Source: Candidatus Heimdallarchaeota archaeon | GTDB lineage: Archaea > Asgardarchaeota > Heimdallarchaeia > Heimdallarchaeales > Heimdallarchaeaceae | Assembly: GCA_023135215.1 (NCBI GenBank) | Contig: JAGLTP010000386.1 | Location: 1-5,548 of the forward strand | Reading direction: 5' to 3' | DNA length: 5,548 nt | In this document: positions 1 through 4,457 of the stretch, piece by piece | How the letters are laid out: every line of letters begins with the position of its first letter | How positions within the stretch are numbered: position 1 is the first letter of the stretch | Made by a program: the position numbers and the translations under genes | Notes under the pieces: generated by a model | The model's input: only the letters and a program-made list of their open reading frames with translations | What the model was told of the DNA's origin: nothing | The model's database searches: none

Positions 1-69
1 CAGCATTGCAGGTACTAATGCTTGGCCAATCTGACCATATGATCCTGTTATTAAGAATCTTTTTGTCAC
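1..69 (-). CDS. NAD-dependent epimerase/dehydratase (extended SDR), N-terminal fragment
   Basis: Only the first 23 codons are in the window; the gene continues leftward past base 1. The peptide begins (V/M)TKRFLITGSYGQIGQALV, a beta strand followed by the glycine-rich G-x2-G-x2-G dinucleotide-binding turn (GSYGQIG) that opens the Rossmann fold of extended short-chain dehydrogenases. The G-Q-I-G form is common in the SDR-type L-threonine 3-dehydrogenase and GalE-like subgroup, so a threonine dehydrogenase-like enzyme is possible, but 23 residues cannot settle the substrate. The start is taken as GTG at 69-67 because an AAGGTGA Shine-Dalgarno sequence ends 5 nt upstream; the overlapping ATG one base further up is followed at once by a stop (ATG TGA). 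The gene is divergent from the GTPase gene. Family call fairly sure, function open. Confidence 0.72.
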   Translation of the reverse strand, partial: MTKRFLITGSYGQIGQALVPAML

Positions 70-74
70 ATTTT

Positions 75-81
75 TCACCTT
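75..81 (-). promoter_or_regulatory. Shine-Dalgarno site of the epimerase gene
   Basis: On the minus strand this reads AAGGTGA, complementary to the 3' end of archaeal 16S rRNA (anti-SD CACCUCC), with 5 nt between it and the GTG start. It decides the start codon. It is the clearest SD in the window; most other genes here lack one. Confidence 0.6.
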
Positions 82-105
82 AAATTAATACCAGAATCAA
101 ATTAG

Positions 106-115
106 TTTTTAAAAA
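106..115 (-). promoter_or_regulatory. candidate TATA box of the epimerase gene
   Basis: A TTTTTAAAAA stretch centred about 41 nt upstream of the GTG. With a usual archaeal spacing of about 25 nt to the transcription start, the message would begin near 86, giving a short leader that contains the SD site. The sequence is palindromic and AT-rich, so a chance match in this background is possible. Confidence 0.35.
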
Positions 116-231
116 TCTATTGCAACGATATTGTCAAAAAAATTTTCTCCTTAATATGCATTTTTCTCTTCTAATAGCATCGGACTAAATCTTAAATTGT
201 TTAAGTTTTTATCATTTCTATTTGAAAAACC

Positions 232-261
232 TTATAATAAATATAATTTAGTTTATTATAA
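232..261. repeat. perfect 10-bp inverted repeat, candidate operator
   Basis: TTATAATAAA (232-241) and its exact reverse complement TTTATTATAA (252-261) are separated by 10 nt. The half-site centres are 20 bp apart, about two helical turns, which would suit a dimeric DNA-binding protein. It lies in the divergent intergenic region, about 20 bp upstream of the TATA-like element of the GTPase gene. Both arms are pure A/T, so the repeat is less surprising than its length suggests. Confidence 0.4.
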
Positions 262-279
262 TCAAAATAAAGGGTAATG

Positions 280-295
280 TTATAAGTATTTATAC
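280..295 (+). promoter_or_regulatory. TATA-box region of the GTPase gene
   Basis: TTATAAGT (280-287) and TTTATAC (289-295) lie 17-32 nt upstream of the TTG start at 312. Either would place transcription initiation within a few bases of the start codon, consistent with a leaderless or nearly leaderless message. No Shine-Dalgarno sequence precedes the TTG. Confidence 0.45.
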
Positions 296-311
296 ATGGA
301 ATGGGCATAAG

Positions 312-1262
312 TTGAGCACAGAAGAAAAATCAAAGAAATTAAAATTCGATAAGAAGGGTATACCACTAGTAATTATAGGTTTAGCCCAAGCTGGTAAAAC
401 CTCATTTGTTCAACGGATTTTAACTGGAGAATTTCAATCAACATCAGCTACTATGGGTCTTCAATTTGAGACAGCTGAAGTAGGAGATGCAAGGTTTGAT
501 ATCTTTGATCTTGGAGGTCACATAACATACCGAAAAACTATTTGGGAAACTTATGTCAAACTTGCTTTTGGAATTGTATTCGTTATCGATTCTTCTGATC
601 CCAGCAGCTTTGATGAAGCTAAGGAAGAATTCTGGAAAAGTGTAGATCAAAAGGACTCTACAGATGAATTTCTCATTCTTTTTCTTTGTAACAAAACTGA
701 TTTAGATGATAGTGAAGATTTGGAAACAATCATTAATCACATGGAGTTATTCAAGTTAGCGGAAAAGGAAAATGCTTCTTATCAATTTTTTAAAACTAGT
801 ATGAAGACAGGAGAAAATATTGATAATGCTCTTGATTGGTTGAAGAAAAATACTTCCAAACTTTCTGCAAAACGAGCAGTAGATCCCTTAATGTTTATGT
901 TAGCGGATCTGGAAGGATTCCCATTACTTGGAATAGATAAACTTGGCTTAAAGGAAGATCCAACACTTCTTGCTGGTTTTCTTGCCGCAATAGAAAGTTT
1001 TAGTCAAAGACTATTTGGTAAAACAGGTATGTTGCAGTATATGGTTTCTGGTGATTATAAGTATATAGTAAAAACAGATGAAAAATACATTTACTCTATG
1101 ATTATCGCAAAAAATGAATGTCAAGAAGAAGCAAGAAGACAAATAGATATTCTAAGCGAGGTTATTGCAGGAATGAAGGAATTTGGAATTTTGGAAGGGA
1201 TTGTTTTTCAGATATTAGGAGTTGATCCTTCCGAATATGTTATGGAAAGAGGATACAAATAG
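312..1262 (+). CDS. Arf/Sar1-like small GTPase with C-terminal longin/roadblock-like domain
   Basis: This 316-residue protein has a complete Ras-fold G domain (about 16-184). G1 is GLAQAGKTS (23-31), in the Arf-family GLxxAGKT style. The switch I threonine is T47 in ATMG, like Arf PTxG. G3 is DLGGH (66-70), G4 is NKTD (127-130) and G5 is around TSM (162-164). H70 replaces the catalytic Gln of Arf, as in eukaryotic Sar1 (DLGGH), and the sequence after it, with R74, W78 and GIVF (87-90), also resembles Sar1. There is no N-terminal myristoylation glycine or amphipathic helix; the N-terminus is highly charged. Residues about 191-300 alternate strands and helices (beta-beta-alpha-beta-beta-alpha) like longin or roadblock domains, which bind or regulate small GTPases. 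The total is roughly 130 residues longer than an ordinary Arf. TTG at 312 is the only plausible start: the ATG at 296 hits a stop after four codons, and the TATA spacing fits. GTP hydrolysis in signalling or membrane association is inferred; the partner is unknown. Confidence 0.88.
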   Translation: MSTEEKSKKLKFDKKGIPLVIIGLAQAGKTSFVQRILTGEFQSTSATMGLQFETAEVGDARFDIFDLGGHITYRKTIWETYVKLAFGIVFVIDSSDPSSFDEAKEEFWKSVDQKDSTDEFLILFLCNKTDLDDSEDLETIINHMELFKLAEKENASYQFFKTSMKTGENIDNALDWLKKNTSKLSAKRAVDPLMFMLADLEGFPLLGIDKLGLKEDPTLLAGFLAAIESFSQRLFGKTGMLQYMVSGDYKYIVKTDEKYIYSMIIAKNECQEEARRQIDILSEVIAGMKEFGILEGIVFQILGVDPSEYVMERGYK

Positions 1263-1268
1263 CATTCA

Positions 1269-1276
1269 TTTTTTTT
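1269..1276 (+). terminator. T8 tract after the GTPase gene
   Basis: Eight consecutive T on the coding strand begin 7 nt after the TAG stop, with no GC-rich stem before them. Oligo-T alone can terminate archaeal RNA polymerase. The next gene has its own TATA-like box just downstream, supporting separate transcription units. Confidence 0.5.
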
Positions 1277-1284
1277 AACAGCTT

Positions 1285-1301
1285 AAAGAAAAACATAAAA
1301 G
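1285..1301 (+). promoter_or_regulatory. BRE/TATA promoter of the acyl-CoA synthetase gene
   Basis: A purine-rich, BRE-like stretch (AAAGAAAA) is followed by ACATAAAAG (1293-1301), centred about 23 nt upstream of the GTG at 1320. This predicts transcription starting at or close to the start codon. An AAAGGTC (1303-1309) could act as a weak SD if transcription starts further upstream. Confidence 0.45.
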
Positions 1302-1319
1302 CAAAGGTCAAACTTTGTA

Positions 1320-2699
1320 GTGAGAACAATGGTTAAGCAGTTTTTCTACCCCAAAACTATTGCTGTAATTGGTGCTACTGCAGATCCCAAGAAGTTTGGT
1401 AATGCTGTTACGATGAATCTTTTGGAAAACAAAAATCTGCAAAGCGAAATCTTCCCTGTTAATCCAAAATCTGATTCAATACTAGGTTTGAAGAGTTATC
1501 CGTCCATTTTGGAAATTGAAAAAGAGATTGATTTAGCTATACTCTTAGTACCTGCAAAAGCTGTTCCAGTTGTAGTCGATCAGTGTGTAGAGAAGAAAGT
1601 AAAGAGAATCATCATTATCTCTGCTGGATTTGGAGAGATAAATGAAGATGGAAAACAATTAGAGAGAGAAATGGTCAGCAAGGCCCAAGAAGTTGAAACA
1701 AGAATTATTGGTCCTAATTGCGTAGGTATTATGAATCTAGATATTGGATTAAATGCTTCATTTGTTCTTACACCACTCAAGGGGAACATAAGCATGGTCA
1801 CCCAATCAGGAAGTTTTGGTGCGGCGTGTTTGTATGAGATGTGGTGGCAAGGTTTGGGATTCTCCAAATTTGCTAATCTTGGTAATATGGCAGATGTGAA
1901 TTTAACCAATCTTCTAGAGTATTTCAAAGAGGATGAAAATACTGAAGTTGTCTGTATTTACTTGGAGAGTGTAATTGATGGTAGAGCTTTTTACAACAAG
2001 ATGAAGGAAGTCGCAAGCATCAAACCCACGGTTATTCTCAAAGGTGGGAGAACTAGTGCGGGAATGAAGAGTGCGAGTAGTCATACTGGGTCAATTGCTA
2101 CGGATTATACTTCATTAAAAGCCGCAATTAAACAATCAGGAGCAACTTTATGTGAGAGTTTAATGGATTACATTACTGCAATCAAAGCATTCTCGTTTCT
2201 ACCATTACCTAAAGGAAAGAGAGTTGGAATCTTGACTAATTCTGGTGGAAGCGCAGTTCTTTTCAGTGATAATGCGGAAGAATTTGGTCTAGAGATAGCA
2301 GAATTCTCTGACGATTTTAAAGAGAAAATCAACCCATTTTTAATCCCTCTTGTAAAGAAAGTTAACCCCTTGGATATGATAGCAGGAGCTAATGGAGAAG
2401 CTTACTATAATGTAACGAAAGCAATGCTTGAAAATCCTGATATAGACATAGTTGTCCCATGTGCGGTCATTCCTACTTTTCTTGGGATGAAACCTGATGA
2501 ACATTTCTTAGGGGTTATCAAGGCATGGAATGAAACAGGAAGAAAGAAACCAATCTTACCTATCTTCATGAGTGGATCCTTGTTGGAGCATGTTAAAGGA
2601 ATTGCAGAAGATGAAAAAGTTCCTATCTTTAAGTCTCCAAAAGAAGCAGCTTTTGCAGCCAAAGTACTAATAGATAGAGCAAAAAAACTTCAGAAATAA
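1320..2699 (+). CDS. acdA: Acetyl-CoA synthetase (ADP-forming), alpha subunit
   Basis: This 459-residue protein has the usual length of a free-standing ADP-forming acyl-CoA synthetase alpha subunit. The family interconverts acyl-CoA + ADP + phosphate and acid + ATP + CoA, usually making ATP from acetyl-CoA or amino-acid-derived acyl-CoAs in fermentative archaea. Domains in order: an N-terminal CoA-binding Rossmann domain (about 8-140, with AVIGAT at 15-20 and IGPNC at 130-134), a succinyl-CoA-ligase-like domain (about 150-290, with TQSGSFG at 161-167), and a C-terminal ligase subdomain (about 298-455, with TNSGG at 306-310 and NPLD at 349-352). H255 in SSHTG (253-257) is the expected phosphohistidine. 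The ATP-grasp beta subunit that should receive the phosphate is neither fused nor adjacent. The GTG at 1320 is preferred by TATA spacing; the ATG at 1329 is an alternative three codons shorter. Substrate (acetate, aryl or branched acids) cannot be told. Confidence 0.93.
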   Translation: MRTMVKQFFYPKTIAVIGATADPKKFGNAVTMNLLENKNLQSEIFPVNPKSDSILGLKSYPSILEIEKEIDLAILLVPAKAVPVVVDQCVEKKVKRIIIISAGFGEINEDGKQLEREMVSKAQEVETRIIGPNCVGIMNLDIGLNASFVLTPLKGNISMVTQSGSFGAACLYEMWWQGLGFSKFANLGNMADVNLTNLLEYFKEDENTEVVCIYLESVIDGRAFYNKMKEVASIKPTVILKGGRTSAGMKSASSHTGSIATDYTSLKAAIKQSGATLCESLMDYITAIKAFSFLPLPKGKRVGILTNSGGSAVLFSDNAEEFGLEIAEFSDDFKEKINPFLIPLVKKVNPLDMIAGANGEAYYNVTKAMLENPDIDIVVPCAVIPTFLGMKPDEHFLGVIKAWNETGRKKPILPIFMSGSLLEHVKGIAEDEKVPIFKSPKEAAFAAKVLIDRAKKLQK

Positions 2700-2935
2700 A
2701 TGCGAGTGATCAGCTCTTTGATTCTCTCTGCGTCCTGAGTTCGATCTGGATTTAATTCTGCTCTTCTCTTCATAAAAGAATCGAGATCTTCTACTTCTTT
2801 TATTAATCCTCTCTCCATTAAACCTAAGGTAGACAGTAGCATGGTGATGCTGATTCTTTCTTCTAAGCATTCATGTATCAAAGGTATCGAACGCTCAAAG
2901 ACTTTAGTTGGGCGTTTTTTGTCGGTAGTTACCAT
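2690..2935 (-). CDS. small helical protein of unknown function
   Basis: An 81-residue soluble protein, starting at the ATG at 2935-2933; a TTG one codon further up is less likely. I do not recognise a family. The sequence is charged and looks mostly alpha-helical: helix about 11-24 (VFERSIPLIHECLE), a hydrophobic helix about 27-42 (ISITMLLSTLGLMERG), a linker with acidic residues, then helix about 49-57 and a final helix about 65-79. There is no signal peptide, membrane segment or cysteine pair. Support for a real gene is the TATA-like element 26 nt upstream of the ATG, on the same pattern as other genes here, and the fact that without it the region between the flanking genes would be an unexplained gap of 361 bp. 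It converges on acdA and overlaps its 3' end by 10 bp, and is divergent from the acetyltransferase gene. Confidence 0.6.
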   Translation of the reverse strand: MVTTDKKRPTKVFERSIPLIHECLEERISITMLLSTLGLMERGLIKEVEDLDSFMKRRAELNPDRTQDAERIKELITRIYF

Positions 2936-2957
2936 CAAGGAGACATTCAGAAAATGA

Positions 2958-2965
2958 TATTTAAA
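2958..2965 (-). promoter_or_regulatory. TATA box of the small helical protein gene
   Basis: On the minus strand this reads TTTAAATA, close to the archaeal consensus TTTATATA, with its centre 26-27 nt upstream of the ATG at 2935. It predicts a leaderless message and favours the ATG over the upstream TTG. Confidence 0.45.
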
Positions 2966-3028
2966 TCTGTGTCAGACTCCTTTATTACTCTCAGAACATC
3001 CAGAATAGCGTTTTTCCATTACCGATAC

Positions 3029-3046
3029 ATGTAAAAATGTTTATCT
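3029..3046 (+). promoter_or_regulatory. candidate TATA region of the acetyltransferase gene
   Basis: Two candidates, around TGTAAAAA and GTTTATCT, lie about 28 and 18 nt upstream of the ATG at 3061; the first has the better spacing. No SD is visible in the T-rich bases before the ATG, so a leaderless message is likely. Which element is used is unclear. Confidence 0.33.
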
Positions 3047-3060
3047 TTTTGTTTTCTTGA

Positions 3061-3528
3061 ATGGATCAAGAATTTCGTTTAGCAACGCTGGAAGAGAAAG
3101 AAATAGTTAAGCAGTTACTTATAGAGTACAGCAGGGAGATGTATAAATATGAGAGAGTTCCTTCTAGTAAGTTTGCTTCCGCTCAATACTTTGATGACTA
3201 TTGGATTGAACAAGAAAGGTTTCCATTTATCGCAATTCGAAAAGAAATTGTTGCAGGTATTTGTCTACTTCGAGATACAGGAGATAATTATAGTATAGCA
3301 GAATTTTACATAAAACCAAAATATCGGCGTATAGGTTTAGGGAGGAAATTTATTCGGTTTATTATTAATTATTGTAGAACAGATGGTAAGCATAAAGAAA
3401 TATTCGCGAACAGCTTAGTTGATAATTTGCTAGCTAAATGGTTCTGGAATTCATTGGGTTTTAGAACCAAAGAGATTCAAGAAGCGGGAAAAGAGAAATT
3501 CTTCATCAATATCAAAAGGATAAACTAA
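3061..3528 (+). CDS. GNAT-family N-acetyltransferase
   Basis: A 155-residue single-domain GNAT protein that would transfer an acetyl group from acetyl-CoA to an unknown amine. Motif A is clear: strand AEFYIKP (80-86) followed by R-R-I-G-L-G (89-94), the Q/R-x2-G-x-G/A pyrophosphate-binding turn of acetyl-CoA, and helix about 95-107. The preceding strands (FPFIAIR, 54-60; IVAGICLL, 63-70) and the C-terminal LAKWFWNSLGF (about 123-133) match the fold and the motif B region. The style resembles predicted acetyltransferases of the COG5628 type, from memory. The start ATG is the first available. The gene is divergent from the small helical protein gene and converges with the membrane-protein cluster, 19 bp separating the stop codons. 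Substrate unknown. Confidence 0.88.
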   Translation: MDQEFRLATLEEKEIVKQLLIEYSREMYKYERVPSSKFASAQYFDDYWIEQERFPFIAIRKEIVAGICLLRDTGDNYSIAEFYIKPKYRRIGLGRKFIRFIINYCRTDGKHKEIFANSLVDNLLAKWFWNSLGFRTKEIQEAGKEKFFINIKRIN

Positions 3529-3550
3529 AGCAACTAAATTTAGTAGTTTA
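3521..3550. repeat. nested palindrome between convergent genes, possible bidirectional terminator
   Basis: TAAACTA (3521-3527) pairs with TAGTTTA (3544-3550), and between them lies the perfect palindrome CTAAATTTAG (3534-3543). The outer arms cover parts of both stop codons: TAA at 3526-3528 on the plus strand and TAA at 3550-3548 on the minus strand. The position suits transcription termination in both directions, but no T tract follows on either strand, so a terminator role is inference. Confidence 0.4.
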
Positions 3551-3775
3551 GGATTTTACTTCATCTAGATTAGTTGCAGATCCACCAAGAGTTTGATAAG
3601 CAATACTGTAGATTATTGAAATGAATATTGCAATTATTCCCCATATTTCAAGAGGCCATTCCCCAGTACCTTTGACCACGAAAAAAACTAGATAGATTAT
3701 TGAAAACACTGCAATTATAATAACTGATGATATGGAGTTTTTCTTAAAAGATTGAGTCATTTTGGCTTTATTCAT
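3548..3775 (-). CDS. small two-helix membrane protein C
   Basis: A 75-residue protein with a lysine-containing N-terminus (MNKAKMTQSFKKN), a transmembrane helix about 15-34, a short loop with GTGEWP (36-41), a second helix about 42-62 and a short polar tail. Basic residues before the first helix suggest both ends are cytoplasmic. No enzymatic motif and no family recognised. Its ATG overlaps the last codons of the preceding gene by 8 bp (ATGAATAA contains both the start and the upstream TAA), which suggests translational coupling; an internal ATG at codon 6 (3760) is an alternative start. It is the last gene of the minus-strand cluster. Confidence 0.7.
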   Translation of the reverse strand: MNKAKMTQSFKKNSISSVIIIAVFSIIYLVFFVVKGTGEWPLEIWGIIAIFISIIYSIAYQTLGGSATNLDEVKS

Positions 3776-4070
3776 TTATTGCACTCTCTGAGTTCTGGTC
3801 AATAGTTCTAACTTCGCTTTCTTTATTGTATTCTAAAACATCACTCATTTTTTCTGTGATTATAACAGGTCTAAACATTCTTTGAATAGTTCGCACTCCA
3901 ATTGCAATTACAATTAAATCTATGGCAATAGCTACTATCCAGAAGAAAGTGTTCGAAGTAATAGCTGCTAGGATTAATATACAAACCACTAAAGAAGCAA
4001 AGAATCCAATAACTAAGATAAGATACCATCTTTGATATTCTTGAGGGACTTTTATCATCATTTTATACAC
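3768..4070 (-). CDS. small two-helix membrane protein B
   Basis: Up to 100 residues: a short basic N-terminus, transmembrane helix about 15-37, a very short turn (TSNT, 38-41), second helix about 42-59 containing one buried Asp (D51), then a basic patch (RTIQRMFRP) and a cytoplasmic tail of about 30 polar, mostly acidic residues. The predicted topology is a hairpin with both ends inside. No family recognised. The GTG at 4070 lies 12 bp after the stop of the upstream gene; ATG codons 4 and 5 (4061, 4058) are equally plausible starts and would remove only three or four residues. It is co-directional and closely packed with genes A and C, so a single transcript is likely. Confidence 0.7.
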   Translation of the reverse strand: MYKMMIKVPQEYQRWYLILVIGFFASLVVCILILAAITSNTFFWIVAIAIDLIVIAIGVRTIQRMFRPVIITEKMSDVLEYNKESEVRTIDQNSESAINE

Positions 4071-4082
4071 ATTACACTTTGA

Positions 4083-4397
4083 TTAATCATTTTTACTTGA
4101 TAAATGTTGATTTACTTGTTCTTGTTTTTCAGTTCTGTTCTTGTGCATTAACATTGAAATTAGTTTCACTGTAATGTAAACTAAAACAACGAAAAACAAC
4201 CAACCAAACAGAATCCAAATCGAATAAAGACCGAGAGGTTTCCAACTACCTAATGATAGAGTTAGAAAATTCATAACAATTATTGTGCCAATGACCAATA
4301 CTGAAAAGATAAGAATCAGTTTACCAGCAAGTGATTGTTTCCTGAAATTAATGCTGTTTTTCCATTGTGTCCATAAATTCGGTTTATCTGAACTCAT
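4083..4397 (-). CDS. small two-helix membrane protein A
   Basis: A 104-residue protein, first of three consecutive hairpin membrane proteins. The N-terminal 26 residues are tryptophan-containing and basic (K13, R19, K20, K26). Transmembrane helix about 27-49, a short loop with GSWKP (50-54), a second helix about 56-80, then a cytoplasmic tail of about 24 charged and Gln-rich residues. By the positive-inside rule both ends are cytoplasmic. I recognise no family. A TATA-like element about 30 nt upstream suggests that the cluster A-B-C has its own promoter, 60 bp after the longin/DENN-like gene. Function unknown; the tails could dock soluble partners, which is speculation. Confidence 0.72.
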   Translation of the reverse strand: MSSDKPNLWTQWKNSINFRKQSLAGKLILIFSVLVIGTIIVMNFLTLSLGSWKPLGLYSIWILFGWLFFVVLVYITVKLISMLMHKNRTEKQEQVNQHLSSKND

Positions 4398-4423
4398 TAT
4401 GCAAATTAGAATTAGTTTAGATG

Positions 4424-4431
4424 GTTATAAG
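4424..4431 (-). promoter_or_regulatory. TATA box of the membrane-protein cluster
   Basis: The minus strand reads CTTATAAC, preceded by A-rich sequence, centred about 30 nt upstream of the ATG at 4397. Transcription would start about 5 nt before the ATG. It lies in the 60-bp gap after the longin/DENN-like gene, so the cluster may be transcribed on its own or together with that gene. Confidence 0.45.
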
Positions 4432-4457
4432 TTTTTGTGGATTAGTCTAGAAGTAAT

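Noticed and set aside
296..310. Tiny upstream frame ATG-GAA-TGG-GCA-TAA before the GTPase gene
   Set aside because: Four codons, probably at or upstream of the transcription start; no evidence that it is translated.
1580..1927. Open 115-codon frame antisense to acdA
   Set aside because: It lies wholly inside the well-supported acdA gene, shows no recognisable domain, and looks like a codon-bias shadow.
2405..2662. 85-codon minus-strand frame inside acdA
   Set aside because: Fully antisense to the conserved C-terminal domain of acdA and without recognisable motifs.
2667..2870. Alternative 67-codon minus-strand frame overlapping the 81-residue protein
   Set aside because: Its composition is unusually rich in Arg and Ser and it has no well-placed promoter; the 81-codon frame has a more protein-like composition and a TATA box at the right distance.
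4059..4070. TATA-like sequence (TGTATAAAAT on the minus strand) at the start of membrane protein B
   Set aside because: As a promoter it would start transcription inside the gene with no suitable in-frame start just downstream; it is more simply part of the coding start.
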